From an uncultured Alphaproteobacteria bacterium (lineage in GTDB: Bacteria; Pseudomonadota; Alphaproteobacteria; Rs-D84), in the NCBI GenBank assembly GCA_937903135.1, contig CALDAH010000033.1:1-37996 (forward strand): a stretch of DNA of 37,996 bases, read 5' to 3'. The notes under the pieces are model-generated. The model made no database searches, was not told the origin of the DNA, and saw nothing but the letters and a program-made list of their open reading frames with translations. Positions 20,041 through 30,548 of the stretch are shown piece after piece. Positions within the stretch are counted from its first letter, which is position 1. Every line of letters starts with the position of its first letter. The translations under genes were made by a program, and so were the position numbers.

Positions 20041-23000
20041 ATGTCATATAAGAAACAAACCAATTGTAACAAATCTACAACTCTGGAAACTTTTTCAAGA
20101 TGCTCAAAAAAATTACTGACATCAACGCTGGCACAGCTGGTGGTACTGCAACAGTGCGCATGGGCATATAATGACATAGTCCCACCCCAGAATGTACAAG
20201 ACAACCCAATAAATCATATAGTTATAGACCCCGACCGCGCAGGTAATGCATTTATTGATCGCGCACAGAACGGAACACCCGTTATAAATATAAACGCCGC
20301 CAGCCAAGGGGGCGTTTCTGCTAATTATTACCGTGATTTTAATATAAATTCTGAAAACCTGATTTGGAATAATTTCCAGGGAGAGGCAGATATTTCCAAG
20401 CTTGGCGGCGCATTGCACGGCAACCCTAATTTTAATAATCCAGGTGCGCGCCCAGCTGATATTATTTTGAACGAAATCACGGGTTCGCGTGTTTCCAACA
20501 TAAACGGTTACGGCGAAGTATTTGGTAAACAAGCCGAGGTTATTATTGCCAACCCCAATGGTATCATGGTCGGTGGCGCAGGCTTTATAAATACATCTCG
20601 TCTGTCCCTGATAACCGGTTCTTCAAGCGGATTGGATGCGAACGGCAATTTGACACCATTTAATATATCAGCCAGTCCGAACGCAATTATTACAGTTATT
20701 GGCCGCGATATTGTGGACGCAAACGGGAATCCCGTGGCATATAATCTGGGGATTGACATGGCGGGCGGCAATGTTATGGATTTGGTGTCACGCATCGTCA
20801 AGATTAACGGCAAATTGCTGGCGGGGGAAGAAGTCAACATTCTGACCGGCAACGATACGGCAACGCGTACCCCGGATGGCTGGACTGTTAGCAGCAAAGA
20901 CGGTGAAAACAAGCCGGAATTTGCAATTGATTCTACGGCGCTGGGCGGCATTTATGCCGGGCGCATCAATTTAATTGCGACCGAAGACGGTGTTGGTGTT
21001 CGCACGCGTGGTGATGTTATCGCCACCATGGATGATGTGATGTTTGACGCCCAGGGTAACATTGTAATAGACGGTGGTGCAAGTGCGGCGGCCGATATAA
21101 AAATAAAAACACCCGGAAATATTAACGTTAATAAAGATATCTTGTCGGGGCGTGATATTGCGGTGGATTCAAATAAAGCTGTTATTTCTGCCAAAACAAA
21201 CGCCAATCGCGATATAAACATTAGAACAATTACGGAAACAAATATAGCCCAGGAATTAACAGCTGGGAATGATATAATCTTACATTCTGACAAAATCACC
21301 AATCGCAATGTGGTAAAGGCAAATAAAGCCCTGAATATCACTGTGGGTACGCTGGACAATGCAGGCGGCAAACTGGTTGCGATTGGCGATTTTGTGCTGG
21401 ATTTATCAAACCGCGATTGGGAACCCAGTGGCACGTTGCAGGCCGGCGGCACGCTGAGCCTGATGGCAAAAGACCTGACAAACGTAAATGGCGATATCAG
21501 TGCGGGCTATTTGGTAATAAATGCCGCGAACTTTACAAATGGCAGTGATACAGTTGCAACAATTTTGGGCGCAACAAACAGTCTTAGCCTGAACATTACC
21601 CAGGATTTGATGAACTATGGCACGTTACGCGGTGGAACTGATGTCAGTATAAATGCAATAAATGTTATCAACGGTGCACTGGCGGGCAGTAATGCCATGA
21701 TTCACGCCGGCCGCAACATGGTGGTTCAGGCGGCGAAACGTATCCTGAACCGTGGATTTTTGCAGGCGTCGGGTAATTTGACCCTGAGGACCACGGCGGC
21801 ACTCAATGATGATTATGTGTTAAATCCCAATGCCCAGAAGCTGGCGGTGGACAATGACACAACACTGGCCCCGGAATACCAGGCTATATACGATGCGCTG
21901 GATACCACAACGGACACGGCGCAGTTGTATGATTTGCTGGCAAATGTCAAAACGTCCGAGCAATTTTACAAAGTTCAAAAACGTCTGCAGATGTTGCGCA
22001 TTGATGAGGTTTTGACCGAATACGGCGACATGGCGGATGGTGCGGATATTGATAACCTGATAAGCCTGCCCGAAGATGAAATGCAGGAATCATTACAGGA
22101 ATTACTGGGCGATGATTATGACGCGGCGGATTGGACAATTGATTTGTCCGCGGATATTGCAAACATAAATGACCAAATATCAGACCAGCAACAGCGCACG
22201 GATGATTATAATGCGGCGGGGCGTCTGGATGCGCTGGCCGACTATGAAGCAGATAAGGAGGCGGCCCGCCAAGAATATGCCGACCTGAACGGTGGCGACG
22301 ATACCGGCTTTGAATATCCAGATTTTGAATATATCCCTATATCCCGCGAAGATTATGCTACCCTTTCCGGCGAAGACTACCTGGATTATGACACAATGGT
22401 TGCGGCCGCAGAAACAGCCGCAAAAACCGCACGTGCCAATAAAATTGCCACATTTATCGGCGATACAACCGGACTTGTCAACGAATACCGCACATACGAT
22501 TGGTCGTCCATGACCGACAGTGAGATTGCGGATAAAATGGCCGCGCTAATGGGTGACGAATACAGCCCGTCCGATTGGGTTATCCCGTCATTTAATAAGT
22601 CAGATGCCTTGCAACTTGGGTATATAAACTCTCTTCGTTTAAACTCTGTCAATCGCGGCTTGGTTGAAAAGACTGGTATCCATAACGACGGTCGCATCTA
22701 CAGTGGCGCGGAAATGAGCTTAAATTCAAACAGTGTCCTGCATAATAACCGCGGCGCACTGATTTATTCCACCGGCGACATGGCGTTATCAGTGGAAAAT
22801 TACCTATTCAACAACGCAAATGCAGCGGGACAAGGAATTTTATCCAAGAGCGCATTATCTATTGCCAGCGGGAATAATGGCTGGCTGGACCACCTGATTA
22901 ACTATGACGGCACAATTGAAGCTGACTTGGATTTGACGCTGCACGCATCAGAGATTGTAAATTATGGCAGCGACAGTATTGACCTGTCGGGCATTGATAA

Positions 23001-26000
23001 TAATATCTATCCGGCGATGGAATATCGTTATCACTGGACAGAAACCAAGCGCGTTTTGGGCCGTAAAAAGAAAAAGCATAAGAGCCGTGTCATTTCCGAG
23101 GCAGAATACAACCAAATGAAAGCCGCAGGTCAAAACGTGACCGCGACATATTTGGGCTATAATTATGTCAAAGATTATCCAGAATTACAGGCATCATATT
23201 ATCTGACGCAAAAGCATCTGGCCGACCAGCAGCACAATGCAACTGTCAAGACGGACAAGGATGAGGCACACCTGACCTTGATATCCGAAACGTCCAAAAT
23301 CCGCAGCAATCGCGGCACGCTATCTATCCTGACCGATGATCTGGTAAATTATAACAGCCAGATATTTGGTGAAAATGTGAATATTGTTGCCCAAAATATT
23401 CTGAACCAAAATCTGACCCTGAATATAAACATCAAGGAATATTATGTTCAACGCTATCGCAAATGTAAAAGCAAGGTTATGGGTGTGTGCGTTGATTATT
23501 ATCAAGCTCGCAATGAATGGACGCACAATATCGTTGAAAATTATACCGGTCTGTCGCCGTCCAGCATTATGGCAGCCAAGGATTTACATATAAATGTAAA
23601 GACCCTTGGCAATGGTACAAGTGCGGTTGACCAATCGGCGGGCGGTTCGGGCACACTGCCGTATGAACCGACGAGTCTGCCGGAAACCGACCTGCATGAA
23701 ATCGTACGCACAGGAATAATTGACCCCTTGGATGGATTCAAATTACCAAATGGGGGTTATGGCTTAATTCGCCCCGGCGACATTTTGAACAGTCCTTATT
23801 TATATGAAACCGACCCAACTTTGATAGATTTGGGGCATTATTTGGGCTCAAAGTATTTGATGAACCGTATCGGCATGGACCCAGACGATGTCGATGCGAA
23901 ATTCCTGGGGGATGCGTACGTTGAACATCAAATGATAAAGGATGCACTGGATAAAACGCAGGGATTCCGCAACAAGGTCATGACAGATGCGGAAACCGAA
24001 GAATACATCAACAGTTTATACAACACCGTGACATCTGAGCTGGTTTCAGATTTGGGCCTGGAATTTGGGCGCGCCCCAACGCCTGAGCAAATCGCCAAAC
24101 TGGACCATGATATTGTATGGTATGTAAAGCAAAATATAACCCTGCCAAATGGTGAAACAGTAGAGGTTCTGGTCCCGCAGGTATTTCTGGCACAGGATAC
24201 TGTGGATGAATTGTACGGGGCGGCCCTCTCACGTGATGATACCAAGGCCAGTATCCGCGCGGACAATGTGACGATTGAATCTTTGTCGGCCGAAGCCGAA
24301 AGTCGCCTGGACAATATGGGGGCGATTGTTGGTAACCGTCAGCTGGTTATCACGACCGACCAGATAAATAATTCCGCGGCATCAGTTGGATATCAAACCC
24401 CAGTTCTGCGCGGTGGCGATGTGTTGGTACTGGATACCGGCGAAGGCGGCGCGGTCAATAACCGCGGCGGTCGCATAGAAACGACCAACGCGGACAGTAT
24501 TTTGGCAATAAATACGGGCGAGCTGAATAATATTACACTGACCCAGGCAGAATCCCAAGATCGCGGCAATTATAAGCGCGTAGAAACCCATATCGGCGAC
24601 ACCGCTACAATCAGCAGTGCCGGTGATGCCCTGATTGTCACATCGGGCGACCTGAATATGGCGGGCTCTAAGATTGGCACAGTTGGCGACATGGCAATAT
24701 CGGTTGGCGGGGATTTAAATACCGTATCAGTCCAGGACTATGAATATGAATACGAAAAACATTCATCCGGCGATATGTTGTCCAAGAAAACCAAGACAGA
24801 TATAAAATCTTCGGTCAAAAATATTGGGTCTGAAATCAGTGCCGGTGGCGACTTGGGTATGAATGTCGGTGGGAATGCGACCTTTGCCGGCACAACGGTC
24901 AATGTTGGCGGAAACGCAGAGATTGACGTTGAAGGCAATACCAACATCGTTGCGGTCGTGGATTCCGAATATGAATATCATAAGACAAGTAAATCCAGCT
25001 GGGGCGGTCTGAAAAAAGAAAAAGACATAACCGAAGATTCCAGCCAGCATCTGGCGGGAGCAAATGTCAATGTGGTTGACGGCTTGACCTTGAACACGGG
25101 CAACAATTTGAATATTTTGGCCAGTGATGTCAATGTTGGCGGTAATGCGGATATCGATGCCGGCAATAATATCAACATAATAGCCGGCGACGAGGTCAGC
25201 ACGCACTACGAACTGCACGAAAAGACGAATTACCTGTCTGGCGCGCTGAATTTGCTTGGAACTGCAGCTCTGGGGAGCGTCACAGGTGGTCTGGGGCTGC
25301 TGGCGGCGGGAAATTCTGCTGACGTTGATTGTTCGGGCGGTCATTGCAGTGCCAGCATGACAATCGGAAAACAGACCCGGGATGAAACCTATACCGAAAC
25401 CCATACCGCGATAGGCAGTGCGATAAATGTTGGTGGCGATTTGTCCATGGATGCCAAAAACGATATAAATATCCAGGGATCGGATATTGCCGTAGGCGGT
25501 ACGGGTTCTGTCGCCGCGGGTAACAACATAAATATATTAGAGGCACAAAATACCCAGCACACCAGTTCTAGCCATGAAGACACGAAAATATCGGTCAGCG
25601 CAACCGTGGGCAACGCGTATGTTGACGCAGGATACGCCGCCGCGGATGCCGTGAAAGCGGCTGATGCGGTTGTAAAAGCCACCGAAGACCTGCACCGTAT
25701 TCAAGAATTGCACAAACAAGGCAAAGCCAGTTCCGAGGCAGTTCGTGACGCAGAAATTGCGCTGGGCATGGCGACAGCAAATGCCATAAATGCGGAGCTG
25801 GGGCTTGTATCCAGTGCGGCTGGCGCGGCATCAGCGGCGGGAACGTCATTTGGTACAGGCATGTACGGTTCTGTCGGTACGAACTTTGAAACGACCAAAA
25901 GCACAAATTCATCTGATTCCACGCAATCTGTTGCCAGCAACCTGTTCGGCGAAAATATGTCCTTTACCAGTGGTAATAATATGACACAGGTCGGCGCGAA

Positions 26001-28458
26001 TGTTTCTGCCACCGATACCGTATCATACGATATCGGAAATGACTTGAATGTGTTGGCAAGTACAGATACATACCGCACAGAATCAGGTTCTCAAACCATA
26101 ACAGCTGGCGGCTCAATCGGCAATAACGCGGTTCAGATAAATGCAGGATACAGTGAATCTAGCAACCGCGCCAGCGGCACAACCCATAATAATAGCAATA
26201 TCACGGCCGAGAACATCACGGTAAAAACTGGCAACGACGCAACATTTGCCGGCGCGAATGTGACTGCGGACGATAAATTGGCAATGAATATCGGCGGAAA
26301 CCTGAATGTTGAATCAAAACAGGACACCGATTATGCCAAGGGTAATAACTGGGGCGTAAATGCTGGTGTCGGCAATACGGGCAGTGCTTCTGGTGGCTTT
26401 AATGTCGGTTCATCCAATCATGACAGCGCATGGGTAAATGACGTGACCGAACTGACCGGTGGCAATGTTGACATCAATGTTGGTGGCAAAACGACGGTCA
26501 CAGGCGCGGTTATCGCGGCCGGCGAAGACGGCGACCTGAATCTGGCAACGAATGAGCTGGAATACAAGGATTTGCATGACTTTAATACCAGCAACGAACG
26601 TGGATTTGGTGTTAACACCGGCATTGGTATCAGCACTGATAAGGGCGAAACTAACTTGCACCCACAGGGCGGCACGACCGTAAGTGCGACCCATACTGGC
26701 TCGGATACCGAACAAACCACGCATGCGACGATTGGTGTGGGTAATATCACGGTCGGCGGCAACACCAACTCCGAATTGGCTGGGTTGAACCGCGACACGG
26801 ATAAAGTCCAGGAAATAACCAAGGATGAAATCACGGGTAGCCTGGATTCCAATGTGACAGTTGATAACCGTGTATTCTCAGAATCTGGGCGCAAAGAAAT
26901 ATCAGACCGGCATGAACACTTCACGGATAATGTGGTTATGGCTGGTGCTGGTGCATTTGGTACTGTTGAGGGGGCAGTCAAATTTGTCGGGGATTCTGTC
27001 GGGCTTGGTGGCAAAGAATATGACAAATATGGCAATGAAGTAGAAACCAGTGCAATAGACAAGTGGAAAGCCAATCAAAGTGGCATGGCGACGGGTATTC
27101 GTCGTGGTGGCACAGAAGATGCCCAGAAGATAATTAAAGATATGTCTGAGGGATTTGTTTCGCCAGAAGATTTGCAAAAATTGGCGTCAATGACAGCAGA
27201 TGGTTCTGTAAATCTGGTGTACAGCAATAACCAAGAAAATGTTGTTTTCTTAGATGCTGCAGGAAATGTGATTGGCGTTGTTGCACGAGACGGATTTAAT
27301 GACCTAGCAAACAATCAGGGCTATGTGAACTTAGCCAATGGCGCAGGCACAGATGCATATACATTCCTGCGTACAGATGCCGAAGAACGCGCTCATAATT
27401 ACGTCGGTTCAAGCGAAACGGCGGCGAAATCAGCGGCAAATAATGAAATGAGTTATTACAACGCTGTTGCAGGATTGACGGGAGGATATACTGTTGCGCC
27501 AGGACAGTATGGTGCCGGCTTGGGAACAAATGCACAAAGCCAGTATAACCAGCAATACAATGGCATAACAAATACATTACTATATAATAACAATGTCAAT
27601 GCAAGTTCAGTGACCGGTCCAACGGCAGATAGCAGAGCTGTGCTTGGGGCGGCAAATGGTGCGGTGCTCGGCGGTACGATTGGCACTGTAGTTCCAGTAG
27701 TGGGAAATACTGCTGGTGCAATTGGTGGTGCTGTAATATTGGGCGGTCTTGGCGCATATCAGGATATACGAGAGTTTATAAACTCTGGCGAAACATGGGA
27801 AAACATGCCCGAAGATATGCGCGCCAACTATTCCAGTAAGGAAGCATTCCAAGCCAGAGGAGTTGCAAGTTTAGGTCTTAGCACATTGGAAAATGAATCC
27901 GAAATGCTAAAATCAGCAACCCTTGTTCCTGTGGACGGTCCTGTATATGATCCATGGACTGGTGAAGAATTGCAAATGAGCGGATTCGTATATCAAGTTG
28001 GAAATAACCAATACTACACTGGTGAACAGTTATCAGATGCAATTGATGGCAATTATAATGCCCAAGCATGGGCTTGGACAGAAATTGGTTTGACGGTGGC
28101 TGGTACTGCTGCAAGTGCCACAAGTAAGGGCATAAATGCACTGCGTTATCAGCCATTATATAGAGCTGTCAAGCCAGAAGAGCTTTCACAAATTAAACAA
28201 ACTAAAGTATTTAGCAATCCGAATGGTATTGAAACAAAATATTTTGGGCAAACTTATAAAGACGTTACAAATTATGCAGTTCAAGCAGAAACTAACTTCG
28301 GAGATGCACCATATACAATTATAAAAACATCCATACCAAAAAGCAAAATAATACCCGAAAATGTTGTAACTGTGGACAGAGGAGTTAAAGCTGTAGTCGT
28401 TCCTACAAAAGATTTACCTGCTTTATCTACTCCAAAGGTATTAAAAAGGAAACCATAA
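20041..28458 (+). CDS. cdiA: CdiA-type contact-dependent inhibition exoprotein (TpsA)
   Basis: 2805 residues. An extended signal peptide (about 1-42, ends QQCAWA) is followed by the two-partner-secretion domain with the conserved ANPNGI motif (about residue 178), long filamentous-haemagglutinin beta-helix repeats (NVGGNADIDAGNNINI type), and non-repeat acidic inserts (about 600-900). A domain common to large haemagglutinins lies at about 1200-1390 (DPDDVDAKFLGDAYVEHQ, LPNGETVEVLVPQV), then a second repeat block to about 2230. A pretoxin region and Gly-rich hydrophobic segment (about 2535-2580) follow NTLLYN (2511-2516), which resembles the NxxLYN boundary. The last 100 residues form the toxin. 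Exported by CdiB. Confidence 0.95.
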   Translation: MSYKKQTNCNKSTTLETFSRCSKKLLTSTLAQLVVLQQCAWAYNDIVPPQNVQDNPINHIVIDPDRAGNAFIDRAQNGTPVININAASQGGVSANYYRDFNINSENLIWNNFQGEADISKLGGALHGNPNFNNPGARPADIILNEITGSRVSNINGYGEVFGKQAEVIIANPNGIMVGGAGFINTSRLSLITGSSSGLDANGNLTPFNISASPNAIITVIGRDIVDANGNPVAYNLGIDMAGGNVMDLVSRIVKINGKLLAGEEVNILTGNDTATRTPDGWTVSSKDGENKPEFAIDSTALGGIYAGRINLIATEDGVGVRTRGDVIATMDDVMFDAQGNIVIDGGASAAADIKIKTPGNINVNKDILSGRDIAVDSNKAVISAKTNANRDINIRTITETNIAQELTAGNDIILHSDKITNRNVVKANKALNITVGTLDNAGGKLVAIGDFVLDLSNRDWEPSGTLQAGGTLSLMAKDLTNVNGDISAGYLVINAANFTNGSDTVATILGATNSLSLNITQDLMNYGTLRGGTDVSINAINVINGALAGSNAMIHAGRNMVVQAAKRILNRGFLQASGNLTLRTTAALNDDYVLNPNAQKLAVDNDTTLAPEYQAIYDALDTTTDTAQLYDLLANVKTSEQFYKVQKRLQMLRIDEVLTEYGDMADGADIDNLISLPEDEMQESLQELLGDDYDAADWTIDLSADIANINDQISDQQQRTDDYNAAGRLDALADYEADKEAARQEYADLNGGDDTGFEYPDFEYIPISREDYATLSGEDYLDYDTMVAAAETAAKTARANKIATFIGDTTGLVNEYRTYDWSSMTDSEIADKMAALMGDEYSPSDWVIPSFNKSDALQLGYINSLRLNSVNRGLVEKTGIHNDGRIYSGAEMSLNSNSVLHNNRGALIYSTGDMALSVENYLFNNANAAGQGILSKSALSIASGNNGWLDHLINYDGTIEADLDLTLHASEIVNYGSDSIDLSGIDNNIYPAMEYRYHWTETKRVLGRKKKKHKSRVISEAEYNQMKAAGQNVTATYLGYNYVKDYPELQASYYLTQKHLADQQHNATVKTDKDEAHLTLISETSKIRSNRGTLSILTDDLVNYNSQIFGENVNIVAQNILNQNLTLNINIKEYYVQRYRKCKSKVMGVCVDYYQARNEWTHNIVENYTGLSPSSIMAAKDLHINVKTLGNGTSAVDQSAGGSGTLPYEPTSLPETDLHEIVRTGIIDPLDGFKLPNGGYGLIRPGDILNSPYLYETDPTLIDLGHYLGSKYLMNRIGMDPDDVDAKFLGDAYVEHQMIKDALDKTQGFRNKVMTDAETEEYINSLYNTVTSELVSDLGLEFGRAPTPEQIAKLDHDIVWYVKQNITLPNGETVEVLVPQVFLAQDTVDELYGAALSRDDTKASIRADNVTIESLSAEAESRLDNMGAIVGNRQLVITTDQINNSAASVGYQTPVLRGGDVLVLDTGEGGAVNNRGGRIETTNADSILAINTGELNNITLTQAESQDRGNYKRVETHIGDTATISSAGDALIVTSGDLNMAGSKIGTVGDMAISVGGDLNTVSVQDYEYEYEKHSSGDMLSKKTKTDIKSSVKNIGSEISAGGDLGMNVGGNATFAGTTVNVGGNAEIDVEGNTNIVAVVDSEYEYHKTSKSSWGGLKKEKDITEDSSQHLAGANVNVVDGLTLNTGNNLNILASDVNVGGNADIDAGNNINIIAGDEVSTHYELHEKTNYLSGALNLLGTAALGSVTGGLGLLAAGNSADVDCSGGHCSASMTIGKQTRDETYTETHTAIGSAINVGGDLSMDAKNDINIQGSDIAVGGTGSVAAGNNINILEAQNTQHTSSSHEDTKISVSATVGNAYVDAGYAAADAVKAADAVVKATEDLHRIQELHKQGKASSEAVRDAEIALGMATANAINAELGLVSSAAGAASAAGTSFGTGMYGSVGTNFETTKSTNSSDSTQSVASNLFGENMSFTSGNNMTQVGANVSATDTVSYDIGNDLNVLASTDTYRTESGSQTITAGGSIGNNAVQINAGYSESSNRASGTTHNNSNITAENITVKTGNDATFAGANVTADDKLAMNIGGNLNVESKQDTDYAKGNNWGVNAGVGNTGSASGGFNVGSSNHDSAWVNDVTELTGGNVDINVGGKTTVTGAVIAAGEDGDLNLATNELEYKDLHDFNTSNERGFGVNTGIGISTDKGETNLHPQGGTTVSATHTGSDTEQTTHATIGVGNITVGGNTNSELAGLNRDTDKVQEITKDEITGSLDSNVTVDNRVFSESGRKEISDRHEHFTDNVVMAGAGAFGTVEGAVKFVGDSVGLGGKEYDKYGNEVETSAIDKWKANQSGMATGIRRGGTEDAQKIIKDMSEGFVSPEDLQKLASMTADGSVNLVYSNNQENVVFLDAAGNVIGVVARDGFNDLANNQGYVNLANGAGTDAYTFLRTDAEERAHNYVGSSETAAKSAANNEMSYYNAVAGLTGGYTVAPGQYGAGLGTNAQSQYNQQYNGITNTLLYNNNVNASSVTGPTADSRAVLGAANGAVLGGTIGTVVPVVGNTAGAIGGAVILGGLGAYQDIREFINSGETWENMPEDMRANYSSKEAFQARGVASLGLSTLENESEMLKSATLVPVDGPVYDPWTGEELQMSGFVYQVGNNQYYTGEQLSDAIDGNYNAQAWAWTEIGLTVAGTAASATSKGINALRYQPLYRAVKPEELSQIKQTKVFSNPNGIETKYFGQTYKDVTNYAVQAETNFGDAPYTIIKTSIPKSKIIPENVVTVDRGVKAVVVPTKDLPALSTPKVLKRKP

Positions 28459-28459
28459 T

Positions 28460-28816
28460 ATGTCAAATGATACATTTCCAATAAAAGTAAAAATATCTAT
28501 TTATTCAAAAAAAGATGGTGGAAAAAATATAATACGAAAAGATACAACAAATTCTGTTGGCATTCCGATTGTATTCAATGAGTTTAGAGGGGTCATACAA
28601 TTAACTTTGGCTGGAGAAAAAAAAGAAACTAACTGGAGCGTTTTTGTTGAGTTGCCTCAAGAAAAAGAATTTTTAATCGGTCATCAATATATAACCAGTA
28701 TGAAGCTTATAGCATTAACCAAAGATGAAATAAAAAAAGTATTATATAAAGGTCAAAAATTCAAGATATGGGAAGGACACGTTTTTGGTGAAGGTGAAAT
28801 CTTAGAGCTAGCCTAA
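28460..28816 (+). CDS. cdiI: Probable immunity protein for the CdiA toxin
   Basis: 118 residues starting one base after the cdiA stop, the invariant position of CDI immunity genes. It is beta-rich with the ending KIWEGHVFGEGEILEL, which resembles the beta-barrel fold of elongation-factor Tu C-terminal-like immunity proteins (fold inference only). It is AT-rich compared with cdiA upstream, as is common for toxin-immunity cassettes. No signal peptide: it acts in the cytoplasm by binding its cognate toxin. Confidence 0.75.
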   Translation: MSNDTFPIKVKISIYSKKDGGKNIIRKDTTNSVGIPIVFNEFRGVIQLTLAGEKKETNWSVFVELPQEKEFLIGHQYITSMKLIALTKDEIKKVLYKGQKFKIWEGHVFGEGEILELA

Positions 28817-28832
28817 TATAGGATTACAAATA

Positions 28833-28895
28833 ATGAAATATCTTACATCAATATCTCTCATCGTCTTATTCACAACGCCTGCGCTGGTAATTTGA
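28833..28895 (+). pseudogene. Scar: copy of the cdiB 5' end
   Basis: Encodes 20 residues (MKYLTSISLIVLFTTPALVI, then stop) that match the CdiB start (MKKLSAISLIALFTTPALAL) at 30959. It marks where cdiB once followed the first immunity gene before a second toxin module was inserted. Confidence 0.85.
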
Positions 28896-30536
28896 ATGCT
28901 AAAAAAGATATTTGCATTTTTATTGATACTTTTTGCCTGTATTGCGTTGTCATGGGGTAATATCACAGTCGGCGGTGATACAAACCCGGATTTGGCCGGC
29001 CTGAACCGTGATACAGATAAAGTCCAGGAAATAACCAAGGATGAAATCACGGGTGCGCTGGATTCCAGTGTAACAGTTGATAACCGTGTATTCTCTAAAT
29101 CAGGGCGCGAACAGATTGCCAAACAGCATGAAGATTTTGTGGATAATATCGAGCAGATTGGCGACGGTCTGCGGAATAATATCGTCACTAAATCCATTGA
29201 AAATGCAATAACAGACGATACCAAGAATATCATTGATACGGTAGGCGATTATATCGAACAAGATCGCCAAGTAACCGAAATGATGCAAAAACGCCAGGAT
29301 TTGCTAAATGCGTTAAACGGCTTGACCAATTATGATTCCGCGGAGGCCCGCGATGTCCTGCAACAGGTTGCGGATTTCGTTGCCGGCACAGATGGTTTTA
29401 CTGGCGATTTGAAACTGGCAAATATTGATGGCGATGTGATTGGATTTGCATATCAAAGCAATGACGGCAGTGTAAAGAATATCTCGCTGAATCTGGCGAA
29501 TATTGATATAACCGACCCGAATGCATTGATGAACGCGTTGTATCATGAAACCACGAACTTTGAACAGCATACGAACAATGAACAAACTGCCAAAAACCGT
29601 GGCGACACTGGGGCGGGTATATTTGACCTGAAAAATTATGGGAATGAAAACACCAATATCATGGACAATGGTCAATGGCTGTCGAATTATGGTAATATTG
29701 ATACGATACAAAACGGCAATTTATCACTGATGTCAAACGCGGTGAATTCATCTATTGGTAATGGCGTTGGAAACGGTGAGTTGATAACACTTGGAACAGT
29801 TGCGGCGGCCACTATAGTAGCTTATTATGGTACAAAATATGTAAGCTCAAAGATAGAACAGCAGGATGGGGAATCTTACGGTGATGCAAAAAAACGTTTC
29901 CAAGAGAACAATCCGCTGTTTGCAGTAGATGAAAAATTTGGAGAGCTTGTAATAACTGGGGTAGCCGGTGGTGCTGATTATATATCTGGCGACTTACAAT
30001 TAGGAACAAAAATACTTGTAAAGGTTGGCGATGGTTATGAATGGCTAGATAATAAGACTGGTGGTAATTTAGAAGAAATATTAGATGTATCATCAGTAGT
30101 TGGGGCTGTTGCAGGAACAGCAAAAGTAGCCAGTTCCACATCAAAAGCCATGAGCAAGCTTGACGATACGGCTAAAGCTGCAAATACGGTTGTATGGGAT
30201 AAGATTAAGCCCGTACTAGATAACAATCCGAATACCATGATTCCTAAATCTTTTGAATTGACATTGAACAACAGTCAGAAGATATATGTTGCCCCAAATG
30301 CTACGAAGCATTTAGCAGAATCGCCCCTTGCTTCTGTATCGCAGCACGGTGTTGAAAAAGCAGGCTTAAATGCACAACAAATGCTAAAAAGCTTAGAAAG
30401 CTCTATAAATACAGCAACACAAAATGGCATTATATACAATAAACCTATAAAAAGCGGCAACTGGGAACTTATATTTTCTCCTGGACGTAACCCTGGGGAT
30501 TTGCCAGTGTTAAAGCATGCTGTTCCAAATTTCTAA
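28896..30536 (+). CDS. Orphan CdiA C-terminal toxin module with its own signal peptide
   Basis: 546 residues. The first 20 (KKIFAFLLILFACIALSWG) form a signal peptide fused to GNITVGG, from which point it matches CdiA residues about 2233-2290 (LAGLNRDTDKVQEITKDEIT, then VTVDNRVFS) and then diverges. A pretoxin region with a hydrophobic stretch (LITLGTVAAATIVAYYGTKY) precedes a distinct C-terminal domain ending GNWELIFSPGRNPGDLPVLKH. That ending recalls small nuclease toxins of polymorphic systems, but I cannot assign one. Orphan modules normally lack start signals; this one can be translated and perhaps exported on its own. The ATG directly follows the scar stop. Confidence 0.85.
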   Translation: MLKKIFAFLLILFACIALSWGNITVGGDTNPDLAGLNRDTDKVQEITKDEITGALDSSVTVDNRVFSKSGREQIAKQHEDFVDNIEQIGDGLRNNIVTKSIENAITDDTKNIIDTVGDYIEQDRQVTEMMQKRQDLLNALNGLTNYDSAEARDVLQQVADFVAGTDGFTGDLKLANIDGDVIGFAYQSNDGSVKNISLNLANIDITDPNALMNALYHETTNFEQHTNNEQTAKNRGDTGAGIFDLKNYGNENTNIMDNGQWLSNYGNIDTIQNGNLSLMSNAVNSSIGNGVGNGELITLGTVAAATIVAYYGTKYVSSKIEQQDGESYGDAKKRFQENNPLFAVDEKFGELVITGVAGGADYISGDLQLGTKILVKVGDGYEWLDNKTGGNLEEILDVSSVVGAVAGTAKVASSTSKAMSKLDDTAKAANTVVWDKIKPVLDNNPNTMIPKSFELTLNNSQKIYVAPNATKHLAESPLASVSQHGVEKAGLNAQQMLKSLESSINTATQNGIIYNKPIKSGNWELIFSPGRNPGDLPVLKHAVPNF

Positions 30537-30548
30537 AAGGATAAACCT

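Noticed and set aside
26418..27074. Minus-strand open frame of 218 codons inside cdiA
   Set aside because: Antisense to the repeat region of cdiA; repeat codons generate long reverse frames.
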